From an uncultured Paracoccus sp. (GTDB taxonomy: Bacteria > Pseudomonadota > Alphaproteobacteria > Rhodobacterales > Rhodobacteraceae): 64,000 bases of DNA. Both the position numbers and the translations under genes were made by a program. The stretch lies in the NCBI RefSeq assembly GCF_945915435.1, contig NZ_CAMEFG010000002.1, forward strand, positions 62,001 to 126,000. Reading direction: 5' to 3'. Position 1 is the stretch's first letter; the number at the start of each line of letters is the position of its first letter. The notes under the pieces are model-generated. The model was given only the letters and a program-made list of their open reading frames with translations, was not told the DNA's origin and did not search any database. Shown here piece by piece: positions 1-9,585 of the stretch.

Positions 1-1266
1 GGCGCCCTCTTTGTCGAGATGCACGGTCCCGACACCGCCATCGACGACCTGGCCCGCGCCTTCAGGCTTGCCGCCCACCATCGCAAGCCGGTCGTGTTCA
101 ACATGCGCATTGATCTGCAATGGCAGGATGTCCGGCCGCGCGGCATTCCGATGGAAATGCAGGCCGTTCGGATGGCTGCCGCCTCGGGCGAGTTGCTGGA
201 GGAGGCGGTCGGCATGCTTGCCTCGGCCCGCCGGCCGCTGATCCTTGCCGGGCGCGGTGCCGTGTCAGCCAGGGCGCGCGAGGCGATCCTGCAGCTGGCG
301 CGGCGGATCGAGGCGCCGCTGGCGACGACCCTGAAAGCCCAGGGCCTGTTTTCGGGCGAGCCGTTCGATCTTGGCATCTGCGGCGGTCTCAGCCACCCGA
401 CCGCGACGGATCAGATCGCCGGTTCGGACTGCATCCTGGCCTTTGGGGCAAGCCTCAGCAAGCATACGACCGAGATGGGCGCCTATACCAAGGACAAGCG
501 CATCATCCAGATTCTGCCGGATATGCAGGAAACGCCGCGGCTGGATGTGCCCTCGATCCGGCTGTTCGGCGACCTCCCCGCTACCGCCGAGGCGATCATC
601 GAACTGCTCGACATGGCCGAGATCCCGGCATCGGGGGCCACGACCGAAGATCTGGCATCGCGCATCGCCGACGAGGCGCGCGCGGCGGGGCAGGACCTGC
701 CCTTTGCGGCGATGGCGCCGGGAACGGTCGATTTCGCGCCCGCTTTGCGGCGTCTTGGCAAGGCGCTGCCGGATCGGCGTGTGTTGGTGGCGGACCTGGG
801 CCGGTTCGTTACCACCGCGTGGCGGCATCTTCCGGTCTCGTGCCCTTCGGACCTGGTCTATACCAGCCATTTCGGCGGGATCGGCTGCGGCATGGGCCAG
901 GCGGTCGGAGCCGCGGCGTCGGTATCGGATCGCCCGACCGTGCTGGTCGTCGGCGATGGCGGTTTTCTGCTGTCGGGCCTGTCCGAACTGTCGGTTGTCC
1001 GGCGCGAAAAGCTGGATCTGATCATCATCGTTTGCAACGACGGCAGCTATGGCGCGGAACATGTGCAGTTCACGAACCGCAACATGCCCCCCGACCTGTC
1101 GATGATCGACCCGCCCGATTTCGCGGCAGTCGCACAGGCGATGGGTCTTTGGTCGCTTCGCGTGACGGATCGCGACCAGCTTGAAGCAGCCTGTCTTGCC
1201 ATTCGCGAACGGCGGGGACCCGTGCTGATCGACCTGCGGCTCGATCCGGCGAAAATCGAAATGTAG
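1..1266 (+). CDS. Thiamine pyrophosphate-dependent enzyme (acetolactate synthase/benzoylformate decarboxylase-like), 5' truncated by window
   Basis: ORF is open from base 1 (GALFVEMHGPDTAIDD...). C-terminal TPP-binding region VVGDGGFLLSGLSELSVVRREKLDLIIIVCNDGSYGAEH is typical of the family. Confidence 0.85.
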   Translation, partial: GALFVEMHGPDTAIDDLARAFRLAAHHRKPVVFNMRIDLQWQDVRPRGIPMEMQAVRMAAASGELLEEAVGMLASARRPLILAGRGAVSARAREAILQLARRIEAPLATTLKAQGLFSGEPFDLGICGGLSHPTATDQIAGSDCILAFGASLSKHTTEMGAYTKDKRIIQILPDMQETPRLDVPSIRLFGDLPATAEAIIELLDMAEIPASGATTEDLASRIADEARAAGQDLPFAAMAPGTVDFAPALRRLGKALPDRRVLVADLGRFVTTAWRHLPVSCPSDLVYTSHFGGIGCGMGQAVGAAASVSDRPTVLVVGDGGFLLSGLSELSVVRREKLDLIIIVCNDGSYGAEHVQFTNRNMPPDLSMIDPPDFAAVAQAMGLWSLRVTDRDQLEAACLAIRERRGPVLIDLRLDPAKIEM

Positions 1267-1342
1267 CCAAGCCCCGCCAGAGGGACAGGCATGACCGCTG
1301 CGGACAACCACGCGGCAAACCAACCAACAGGAGTCACCAGCC

Positions 1343-2374
1343 ATGAGCCTTTCCAGACGCAACTTCCTGCAACTGTCTTCGGGCGCGGCAATGGCCAGCG
1401 CCTTCGGCCTGCCTTCTTTCGCGCAGGATGGTCCCTTCACCGTCAACATGTTTGGCGGACGTTGGGAAAACGACTGGCGCCAGCATGTCATGCCGCGCTT
1501 TTCGGAACAGGTGGGCCGCCCGTTCAACCTCGATATCGGAATGGGCACCTCGTGGGTGGCGAACTTCCGCGCTGCCGGACCCGAGAACCCGCCATTTCCG
1601 GCGGTCATGCTGAATGAGCGCTACACGGCCATGCTGCGCAACGAGGGCTATTTCGCCACCCTGACGCCCGAAAATGTGCCAAACATCGCAGATGTCATCG
1701 AGCCTGCGATCCTGAAGGGCAATACCGGCGTGACCGGTATGCTTGCGCCGTTGGTGATCGCTTATCGCACCGACATGGTCGAGCAGGCGCCGCGTGGCTG
1801 GGCGGACCTCTGGGATGAACGTTTCCGTGGCCAGATCGGACTTTACACGATTACCAACTCGGCCGCCGTGATGATGGCATTGTGGGCTGCCGAGCATTTT
1901 GGCTCGGGTCGCGACGATGTCGAAACTGCCGTGGCCAAGTTCAAGGAACTGGCGCCGTTCCCGCAGCTTGGCTATTCCGCGCAGCTTACGCCCCTGATGA
2001 TGCAGGGTCAGATCGCAGTTGCCCCCCTTGACGTGGGCGAGGTCAAGACGATGCAGGATCAGGGCCTGGCGGTCGACTACGTCGTGCCCGAGGAAGGGAT
2101 GCTGGTCTTCGATCATTCCTTCTCGGTCTTTGAACACAGCCCCGACAGGCAGCTTGGCTTCGATTATGTGAACTTTGTCCTCAGCCCCGAGACGCAGCTC
2201 TGGATGGCCGAGAACTGGTTGATCGCGCCTGTCAACAAGACGGTGGAACTGCCCGAAGATCTTGCCAGATGGCCGCTGCAACCCGAACTCGTGTCGCAGG
2301 CCATCCGTTTCGACTGGGACGAGGTTCTGACGATCAGCCCGCAGTTGAATGACCTTTGGGAACGGACGATCTGA
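1343..2374 (+). CDS. ABC transporter extracellular substrate-binding protein (spermidine/putrescine-type)
   Basis: Tat-like N-terminus MSLSRRNFLQLSSGAAMASA. Followed directly by an ATPase and two permeases of the Pot type. Confidence 0.85.
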   Translation: MSLSRRNFLQLSSGAAMASAFGLPSFAQDGPFTVNMFGGRWENDWRQHVMPRFSEQVGRPFNLDIGMGTSWVANFRAAGPENPPFPAVMLNERYTAMLRNEGYFATLTPENVPNIADVIEPAILKGNTGVTGMLAPLVIAYRTDMVEQAPRGWADLWDERFRGQIGLYTITNSAAVMMALWAAEHFGSGRDDVETAVAKFKELAPFPQLGYSAQLTPLMMQGQIAVAPLDVGEVKTMQDQGLAVDYVVPEEGMLVFDHSFSVFEHSPDRQLGFDYVNFVLSPETQLWMAENWLIAPVNKTVELPEDLARWPLQPELVSQAIRFDWDEVLTISPQLNDLWERTI

Positions 2375-2377
2375 GCA

Positions 2378-3436
2378 ATGGCGGCGGTTGAAGTCAGGGA
2401 CCTGCGCAAGCGTTACGGAAGCTTTCTGGCCCTGGACGGCGTCAGCTTGACGGCGCAGACGGGCCAGCTGGTAACGCTGCTGGGTCCGTCCGGGTGTGGA
2501 AAAAGCACGACGTTGCGTTGCCTGGCGGGGTTTCTCGACCCCGATGGCGGCAGCATCTCGATAGATGGGTCGGACATCCTTGGCGTCCCTGCCAACCGTC
2601 GTGGCTTCGGGGTGGTGTTCCAGAACTATGCGCTTTTCCCGCACATGACCGTGGCCGGCAACATCGGCTATGGGCTCAAACTGCAGAAGCGCCCGAAGAC
2701 CGAAATGGCCGAGCGGATCGCGGACGCCATGCGTCTGGTCCGGCTTCAGGGGCTGGAGGACCGTTATCCGCGCCAGATCTCGGGCGGGCAGCAGCAGCGC
2801 GTCGCGCTTGCGCGCGCGTTGGTCCTGCGGCCTCGTTTGCTGCTGCTGGACGAGCCGCTGGCCAATCTGGATGCGCGCCTGCGCGACGAAGTGCGCTGGC
2901 TGATCCGCGACGTCCAGCAGGAATCGGGCATCACCGCCTTTTATGTGACGCACGACCAATCCGAAGCGATGGCGATGTCGGACATGGTCGCGGTGATGAA
3001 AGAGGGGCGGGTCGCGCAATTCGCCACCCCCCGCGAAATCTACCAGAAACCCGTCGAACGCTATGTGGCCGACTTTACCGGCGAGGCGAATTTCCTGTCC
3101 TGCACCCGTGTCGCACCCGTGGCGGGAGGTTACGATATCGAGGTTGCCGGCGCACATCTGCGGGTTGCGGGCGTTCCCGGTATCCGCGACCGGGCCGAGC
3201 TTCTGCTGCGCCCCGAAGCCCTGTCCATTGCCCCCGATACCGGGCAAGCCCTGTTTCAGGGCCGGGTGGAAAAGCTGGCATTCCTGGGTGCTTCGCAGCA
3301 TTGCGAGGTTCGGCTGCCGGACGGCGGCGCGCTGAAGCTGGCCGTTCAGGCGAACCGCCCGGTTGGGGTTGGCGATCAGGCCGGCATCAGGATCGATAGC
3401 GAACACGCCTGGCTGATGCCCGAGGTCCGGCAATGA
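2378..3436 (+). CDS. ABC transporter ATP-binding protein (PotA-like)
   Basis: Walker A GPSGCGKST, signature ISGGQQQRVALARAL, Walker B LLLLDEPLANLD, C-terminal TOBE-like region. Confidence 0.92.
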   Translation: MAAVEVRDLRKRYGSFLALDGVSLTAQTGQLVTLLGPSGCGKSTTLRCLAGFLDPDGGSISIDGSDILGVPANRRGFGVVFQNYALFPHMTVAGNIGYGLKLQKRPKTEMAERIADAMRLVRLQGLEDRYPRQISGGQQQRVALARALVLRPRLLLLDEPLANLDARLRDEVRWLIRDVQQESGITAFYVTHDQSEAMAMSDMVAVMKEGRVAQFATPREIYQKPVERYVADFTGEANFLSCTRVAPVAGGYDIEVAGAHLRVAGVPGIRDRAELLLRPEALSIAPDTGQALFQGRVEKLAFLGASQHCEVRLPDGGALKLAVQANRPVGVGDQAGIRIDSEHAWLMPEVRQ

Positions 3437-4290
3437 CCCGCGGTGCCCGGCTGAGACTGCTGCTGGCTCTGCCCGCAGTCGCGCTGATCTTCGTCTTCAT
3501 GGTCCTGCCGATCACCAATATGGTCGAGATGAGCTTTCGCACGCTCGGCACGACCGCACCATTCGGTGACAGCTATACCACCGGCCATTATTCCCGCATC
3601 CTTTCCGACGGTTATTACTGGCAGGTGCTGCTGAGGTCGCTGGTGACGGCGTTGCTGGTGACGTTGCTGTGCCTTCTCGTCAGCTACCCGATCGCATGGC
3701 ACATGTCGAAGGCGCATGGCTTCAAGGCGGTCATGCTTTATGCGCTGATCGCATCGCCGCTGATGACGGGCGTGCTGGTGCGCAACTTCGGCTGGATGAT
3801 CGTAACCGCGTTGAACGGTCCGCTGAACGAGACGCTGCTGGGGCTGGGTATCATCGAACGACCATTGAGGCTGCTCTTCACGCAGGGGCTTGTGGTGCTG
3901 GCGCTTGTCCATGTCTTTGTTCCCTTCATGGTGCTGCCGATCAACAACGCGCTGCGCAATATCCCGCCCGCGCTGGTCGAGGCGTCCTCGTCGATGGGAG
4001 CTAATCGCTGGCAGGCGTTTCGGGACGTGATTCTGCCTCTCAGCTTTCCGGGCATCTATCCGGGCGTGATCCTGGTCTTTGTGTTGTCGATCGCGGCCTA
4101 TGTGACGCCCGCGCTGCTTGGTGGCCAGATGGTCAGCTACATGCCCACGCTGATCGTGGCCGAGTTGAACGGCACCTTCCGCTGGCCTCTGGGATCGGCC
4201 CTGGCCATCGTCCTGGCGGTGGTGACATTGATCTGCGTGGCGGCCTTTACCCTGCTGACCGCAAAATTGATGGAGAAGTCGCGCGCATGA
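3433..4290 (+). CDS. ABC transporter permease (PotB-like)
   Basis: Hydrophobic protein with EAxxxMGA-type loop (VEASSSMGANRWQAFRDVILPLSFPGI). ATGA overlap with the upstream gene. Confidence 0.9.
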   Translation: MTRGARLRLLLALPAVALIFVFMVLPITNMVEMSFRTLGTTAPFGDSYTTGHYSRILSDGYYWQVLLRSLVTALLVTLLCLLVSYPIAWHMSKAHGFKAVMLYALIASPLMTGVLVRNFGWMIVTALNGPLNETLLGLGIIERPLRLLFTQGLVVLALVHVFVPFMVLPINNALRNIPPALVEASSSMGANRWQAFRDVILPLSFPGIYPGVILVFVLSIAAYVTPALLGGQMVSYMPTLIVAELNGTFRWPLGSALAIVLAVVTLICVAAFTLLTAKLMEKSRA

Positions 4291-5099
4291 CCGATCAGAC
4301 GAACACCTTCGGCAATCGGCGTGTCATGGCCCCGGCGTTCGGGCTGTTGATCGTGCTGCTATATGTCTTCCTGCTTGCGCCGCTGGTCACGATCGTCGGC
4401 GCGTCGTTCACCGGCGGGCTGTTGATGCGCTTCCCCCCCGAGGGGCTGTCGCTGCAATGGTATCGCGAATTCTTCGCGCGCCAGGATCTGGTGGATGGGC
4501 TGCTTATGTCGCTGCGGATCGGCACCGTCACGGCAGTCGTCACCACTGCCGTCGCCATCATGGCGGGGTTGGCGGGGCAGGTGATCTCGGGGCGTTGGTC
4601 GGGATGGTTCCAGATCGGCATGACGCTGCCGCTGCTGGTTCCCGAATTGCTGACGGCCATCGGGCTTTTGTTCTTTCTCTACAAGATCGAGCTTGGCAAA
4701 TCCGTGATCGGACTTCAGATCGGACATATCCTGATGTCCTTCCCCTATGCCTATGTCTCGATCGTGGCGGCGTTGCGCCAGGTTCCGGTCTCGCTTGAGG
4801 AAGCCTCGGCGAGCCTGGGGGCAAGCGGCTGGCAGACCTTCCGGCTGGTGATCCTGCCGCTGGTCATGCCCGGCGTCGCGATGGGGGGCATCTTTGCCTT
4901 CATCAACAGCTTCGACCTCTACACCGTGTCGCTGCTGTTGAAGCCCTTGGGCGGCAATACGCTGCCGCTGGCCCTGTTCGATTTCCTGACCTACGAGTTC
5001 AAGCCCACGGCTGCCGCCGCCGCGACCATTTCCATCCTGCTCTCCATTCTGGGGGTCGCGCTGGTCCAGCGGCTCGTCGGGCTGCAACGCGCCTTCTGA
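4287..5099 (+). CDS. ABC transporter permease (PotC-like)
   Basis: EAA loop LEEASASLGASGWQTFRLVILPLVMPG. ATGA overlap with the upstream permease. Confidence 0.9.
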   Translation: MTDQTNTFGNRRVMAPAFGLLIVLLYVFLLAPLVTIVGASFTGGLLMRFPPEGLSLQWYREFFARQDLVDGLLMSLRIGTVTAVVTTAVAIMAGLAGQVISGRWSGWFQIGMTLPLLVPELLTAIGLLFFLYKIELGKSVIGLQIGHILMSFPYAYVSIVAALRQVPVSLEEASASLGASGWQTFRLVILPLVMPGVAMGGIFAFINSFDLYTVSLLLKPLGGNTLPLALFDFLTYEFKPTAAAAATISILLSILGVALVQRLVGLQRAF

Positions 5100-5115
5100 A
5101 GGGGGGCCGTCCCAG

Positions 5116-5877
5116 ATGTCACAGAAGAAAGCCGCATCCATGTCTGCCCAGACCGGCACGCCCCGCATCCTGTATCAACTGGTCAGCCCGCTTCACCTGA
5201 CGGCGGGTGAGGCCGAGATCGCCCGGCGATTGCGGATGTTGCAGGACTGGGCGCCTGCATCGGAAATCCTCATAGCATCGCCTGATGATGGTCCGCAGGC
5301 CGTGCAATCCGCTGCCGATGCGGCAATGGTCTTTCCCCATCTGCGCGATGCGGCCACGCGTTGGGCGGCATCCGGGCTGGATGCCGTGGTGATCGGCTGC
5401 TTCAGCGATCCCGGCGTCGAGGCGCTGGCCGAGATTTCCGGTCTGCCCATCATCGGTCCGGGCGAGGCTGGTATCCTTGCCGCGATGCTGAGCGGCGAGC
5501 GGTTCTCGGTCCTGTCTTCGGACCCCACGCCGCCGGGTTTGCGCCGCCGTATCCGAGGTATCGGGGCGGAACCGATGTTCGTGTCCGAGGCGCTGATCGG
5601 CGGTGCCGTCGGCGATCTTGTCCGCGAACCCGACCGTCACCTGTCCGGCATCATCGAACAAGGGCGAAATTGCCTTCGCCAGGGGGCGGGGGTGCTGGTC
5701 CTGGGCTGCCTTGCGCTTTCCTTCATGGAAGGTTTGCCCAAGCGGCTGTCCCAGGAATTGGGCGTGCCCGTGGTGAACCCCGTCATCGCCGGGTTGAAGG
5801 CGGCCGAGGCGGCAATTCTATACCGCGCCGGCCTGCGTGCGCGCCAAACCGACATTGCAGGAGTGACCGACACATGA
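5116..5877 (+). CDS. Asp/Glu/hydantoin racemase family protein (hydantoin/allantoin racemase-like)
   Basis: Two-cysteine racemase pattern: VVIGCFSDPGVEALAE and VLVLGCLALSFM. Confidence 0.8.
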   Translation: MSQKKAASMSAQTGTPRILYQLVSPLHLTAGEAEIARRLRMLQDWAPASEILIASPDDGPQAVQSAADAAMVFPHLRDAATRWAASGLDAVVIGCFSDPGVEALAEISGLPIIGPGEAGILAAMLSGERFSVLSSDPTPPGLRRRIRGIGAEPMFVSEALIGGAVGDLVREPDRHLSGIIEQGRNCLRQGAGVLVLGCLALSFMEGLPKRLSQELGVPVVNPVIAGLKAAEAAILYRAGLRARQTDIAGVTDT

Positions 5878-6776
5878 AGGACGACAAGCCCGGCGCATTC
5901 GACGCCGACCACCACGGCGCGCTTTTGCGCGCGGCGGATTTCCATCGCCGCCGCCGCGTTGCGATCCCCGAGTTCCGTTATCCCGACGGCGTCAGGATCG
6001 CCGTGAACTTCACGCTGGATTTCGACGCCATGCTGCTGCGCAGGCTTCTGAACGAACCGTGGGGCCAGAAGGCAAAGGGCGAATTCGGTGGCCGGGTCGG
6101 CGTCTGGCGGATCCTGGACATGTTCGACGCCCAGGACGTCAAGGTGACGCTGTTCACGCCCGGCCGCATCTGCGAGCTTTATCCGCAGGCCCTGAAAAGG
6201 GCAGTTGCTGCCGGGCATGAACTGGCCGATCACATGTGGCAGCACGAAGTCCCCGAGGACCCCGTGATTGAAGACGCGCACCTGTCCCGCGCCATCGCCG
6301 CCCTGGAACGCTTTGCCGGACGAGCGATCACCGGCACCCGGTCCAGCCATACGCCCGCGCTCCTGCGCTCAAAGGGTATCGTCTACAACTCGTTCACCTC
6401 GGCGGGTTACATGCCGTTTTACGAACTGGACGAGGGGGGCGGCAATCCGATCCTGCAACTGCCGTTCCACTATGCGCTGGACGACGCGATGTATTTCAGC
6501 TTCGGCTGGCTGGACACGCCCAATGCCGCGCAGCGCATCATGGACGTGGACGAGGTCTTTGACATCTGGTGGTCCGCATTCGAGCAGCAATACAGGCAGG
6601 GCGGTTATGTCAACTTCCTGCTTCATCCCTTCGTTTCGGGCCATGCAATGCGCGTGGACATGATCGAGCGGCTGATCCAGCGAATGAAGACCTTGCCCGG
6701 AGTCTGGTTTCCGACCTGCGACATGCTGGCGCAGCATGTGCTGACCAACCATCCTTATCGGCCTGTGACGGAGTAA
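5874..6776 (+). CDS. Polysaccharide deacetylase (NodB-fold) family protein, PuuE allantoinase-like
   Basis: NFTLDFDAML and GHELADHMWQHE motifs. ATG at 5874 overlaps the upstream stop. Confidence 0.8.
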   Translation: MKDDKPGAFDADHHGALLRAADFHRRRRVAIPEFRYPDGVRIAVNFTLDFDAMLLRRLLNEPWGQKAKGEFGGRVGVWRILDMFDAQDVKVTLFTPGRICELYPQALKRAVAAGHELADHMWQHEVPEDPVIEDAHLSRAIAALERFAGRAITGTRSSHTPALLRSKGIVYNSFTSAGYMPFYELDEGGGNPILQLPFHYALDDAMYFSFGWLDTPNAAQRIMDVDEVFDIWWSAFEQQYRQGGYVNFLLHPFVSGHAMRVDMIERLIQRMKTLPGVWFPTCDMLAQHVLTNHPYRPVTE

Positions 6777-6780
6777 GCGG

Positions 6781-7719
6781 ATGCCCTGGAAGGACAATTA
6801 CACGACCTCCGACGAAATCGGCATCCGTGACGAAGATATCGTCTGGCCGCTGGGCCGCCAGATGGCATTGGCGCTGACCGTCAACCTCAACCCTGCCGCG
6901 ACCGGCAAGGGGGTGCAGGCCGGGGACCTTGCCTATCCGGCCTGGCATTTCGGCCTGCACGAGGGGCTGGATGCGTTTCTGGGCCTGTTCGCCGCGCTGG
7001 GCATTCGCGCGACATTCGCCGTGCCGGCGCTTGTCGTCGAGGCGTTCCCCGACCGCATGAAGGCCATCCTCGACGGCGGGCACGAAATCGCCGCCCAAGG
7101 GCTTTACGGCGAAAGCGCGCTGCTGGTCGATCCCGCAACCGAGGCCTCGCATATGGACCGCGCCACCGAGATCATCGCGACCGCCCTTGGCTGTCAGCCC
7201 AAGGGGTGGTTCGCCTTGCCGCGCCCCGACGACCGTGCCGCGACCGGCAGCGTTTCGGACCATACCGCAAGGCTTCTGGAACAGCGCGCCTATCGCTATC
7301 TGGGCAATGGCCTGGCTGACGACGCGCCCTATTGGTGGGTGACGGATGCCGGCAAGGGCACGGCCTTGCTGACGCTGCCCTATTATTATCATTTCGACGA
7401 CACGTTCTTTCTGATGTTCCCGCGCGAGGGCACGGGGCTGGAACGTCCGCAAGCCCTGCTGCGCGGTTGGCATGCCGAATTTCGCGCCCAGTATCGCCGC
7501 GGGCGCTATTTCAACATCTGCGTGTCGCCTGCGCGGTCGGGCTGGGGGCACAGGTTCGTCAACCTGTCCTCATTCCTGCGCGACGCGATGGCACACCCTG
7601 CCATCTGGGCTGCGACGGGCGCCGAGATCGCGGCGCATTGGCACGACGCATTTCCGGCATCGCGCAGGTTGAAACTGGAGCCGTCGATCTGGCGGGATTA
7701 CGAGGACAGCCTGAGTTGA
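6781..7719 (+). CDS. Polysaccharide deacetylase (NodB-fold) family protein, PuuE-like, non-canonical metal motifs
   Basis: GGHEIAAQGLYGE...SHMDRATEIIATALGCQPKGWFALPRPDD...YRYLGNGLADDAPYWW...LPYYYHFDDTFF follows the PuuE-type pattern (HEI..HG, GW..., DDLP.W). Confidence 0.75.
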   Translation: MPWKDNYTTSDEIGIRDEDIVWPLGRQMALALTVNLNPAATGKGVQAGDLAYPAWHFGLHEGLDAFLGLFAALGIRATFAVPALVVEAFPDRMKAILDGGHEIAAQGLYGESALLVDPATEASHMDRATEIIATALGCQPKGWFALPRPDDRAATGSVSDHTARLLEQRAYRYLGNGLADDAPYWWVTDAGKGTALLTLPYYYHFDDTFFLMFPREGTGLERPQALLRGWHAEFRAQYRRGRYFNICVSPARSGWGHRFVNLSSFLRDAMAHPAIWAATGAEIAAHWHDAFPASRRLKLEPSIWRDYEDSLS

Positions 7720-7721
7720 GC

Positions 7722-8846
7722 ATGGACAGCGAAGACATCCTGCGCGGCCTTCTGGAATGGGTCGCGATCGAGACGCCTACGGGCCATGTCGAAAACATCG
7801 GCAAGCTTGTCGACCTGATCGCCCGGCAGTTGTTGCCCTTGGGCGCCAGCCTCGAACGGGTGCCGGGCCGCGATGGCATGGGCGATCACCTGATCGCGCG
7901 TTTCGCGGGTGGCAGCGGTCCGGGCGTGCTGGTCACAAGTCATATCGACACGGTTTGCGAGCCGGGCGCCGTCGCAATACGGCGCAAGGACGACCGCCAA
8001 TATGGTCCAGGCATCGCCGACATGAAGGGCGGAGGGTTCCTGGCGCTTTGCGCGATGCGCAACATCACGGCAACCGGCGGGCGCCTGCCCGGTCCCGTGA
8101 CGCTGATCTTCAACAGCGACGAGGAAATCGGTTCGCCCACGTCATCCAAGCTGATCCAGGCCGAGGCACGCCGCCACGGTGCCGCCCTGATCCCCGAGCC
8201 GGCACGTGGCGACGAGGTCATCACCTTTCGCAAGGGCCGCGCCAAGTATCGGTTGCAGATCACCGGGCGCGAGGCACATGCAGGTTCGGCCTTTGCCGAT
8301 GGCCGGTCGGCGATCTCGGAACTGGGCCGGGTGATCGCACGGCTGGACGCGATGACCGATCTTGCGGGTGGAACGACGGTCAATGTCGGGCGCGTGCAGG
8401 GCGGGACCGAACCGAATGTCGTGGCCGGAAAGGCATCCTGCGAGGTGGATGTCCGCTTTGCCGACGACCGATTGGGACAAGAGGTCGAGCAGGCGATCCT
8501 GGCCATGTGCGCGGAAGGTGACGGCACGAGGATCGAGGTCAAGGGCGAAATCGAAAAGCCCTGCCTTGCCCGCACCGAAGCGACGCTGGCACTTTGCGAA
8601 GCCGCACGGCAGATCAACCAGGCCGCCGGATGGCCGCTGGCCGAGACGCGCTCGGGCGGGGGCAGCGACGGCAACTTCACCAGCACGGTCGGCGTGCCCA
8701 CCTTGGATGGGCTGGGCGTGATCGGCAACGACTGGCATTCGCCGCAAGAACATATCCTTGTCGGTTGCCTTGCCCGGCGAGAGATGCTGCTTCGCCAGCT
8801 TATCCTGCGCTTTGCCGGAGAGCGGCCCCTGGGAAAAACGCCATGA
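7722..8846 (+). CDS. M20 family metallopeptidase/amidohydrolase (carboxypeptidase G2-like)
   Basis: VTSHIDTV, GPGIADMKGG, NSDEEIGS and REAHAG motifs are typical of M20/ArgE-DapE-CPG2. ATG at 7722. Confidence 0.88.
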   Translation: MDSEDILRGLLEWVAIETPTGHVENIGKLVDLIARQLLPLGASLERVPGRDGMGDHLIARFAGGSGPGVLVTSHIDTVCEPGAVAIRRKDDRQYGPGIADMKGGGFLALCAMRNITATGGRLPGPVTLIFNSDEEIGSPTSSKLIQAEARRHGAALIPEPARGDEVITFRKGRAKYRLQITGREAHAGSAFADGRSAISELGRVIARLDAMTDLAGGTTVNVGRVQGGTEPNVVAGKASCEVDVRFADDRLGQEVEQAILAMCAEGDGTRIEVKGEIEKPCLARTEATLALCEAARQINQAAGWPLAETRSGGGSDGNFTSTVGVPTLDGLGVIGNDWHSPQEHILVGCLARREMLLRQLILRFAGERPLGKTP

Positions 8847-9577
8847 TTCCGAATTTCGGGATGACCCGATCCGATATCCGCGCCCGCCATGCGCTGCTGA
8901 CAAGCGAAAGCCATGAATGGATCACCCAGCCGGGTTGGACGGGGGCCGAGTTCGCATGTCTCATCTCGCCCGATATGGGCGCGAAATTCGCGATGTCGCT
9001 GGTGCGCTGCGTGGACGATTGCATTGCCGTTCCCGCGGATGCCGGGGTTGCCCGGTTCCTGTTCTGCCTCGGCGGGACGGTGACGCTGCCCGACGGGACG
9101 AGGCTGGAACCCGAGGCATTTGCCTTCCTGCCCCCGGATACCGATAGCGGCTTGCGGATTGCCGGGGGCACGCGCCTTGTCCTGTTCGAGTGGCGTTTCC
9201 TGCCGCGAGGGCCGGTCCCCCCACGGGTGCTGGGCCGCGTCGATCCCGGCAAGGCCGTGCCGCTGCGGGGCGACGACTGGCTGATGGTGCAGAAGCTGCT
9301 GCCCACGGACGATTCCTTCGATGCCGAGTTCAACATCATGAGCTTTCGCCCCGGCGCCTCGCTGGCCTATGTCGAAACGCATTTCATGGAACACGGGCTG
9401 CTGATGCTGGACGGCGGAGGTGTCTACCGGCTGGACGACCGATGGTATCCCGTCGGTGCGGGGGACGCGATCTGGATGGGTCCGCATGTGCCGCAATGGT
9501 TCGGGGCATTGGGGCGCGATGGCGCCCGCTACCTGATCTACAAGAACTACAATCGGCCCCCGCTCGAGTGCAGATGA
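8843..9577 (+). CDS. Bicupin, (S)-ureidoglycine aminohydrolase (AllE)-like
   Basis: Two cupin halves; FNIMSFRPGASLAYVETHFMEHGLLMLDGGGVYRLDDRWYPVGAGDAIWMGPHVPQWF...YLIYKNYNRPPL resembles AllE. Confidence 0.8.
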   Translation: MIPNFGMTRSDIRARHALLTSESHEWITQPGWTGAEFACLISPDMGAKFAMSLVRCVDDCIAVPADAGVARFLFCLGGTVTLPDGTRLEPEAFAFLPPDTDSGLRIAGGTRLVLFEWRFLPRGPVPPRVLGRVDPGKAVPLRGDDWLMVQKLLPTDDSFDAEFNIMSFRPGASLAYVETHFMEHGLLMLDGGGVYRLDDRWYPVGAGDAIWMGPHVPQWFGALGRDGARYLIYKNYNRPPLECR

Positions 9578-9585
9578 AGGCCCGA

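Noticed and set aside
1334-3433. 699-aa antisense ORF over the SBP and ATPase genes
   Set aside because: Antisense to well-supported ABC transporter genes, with no recognisable motifs and typical high-GC shadow composition.
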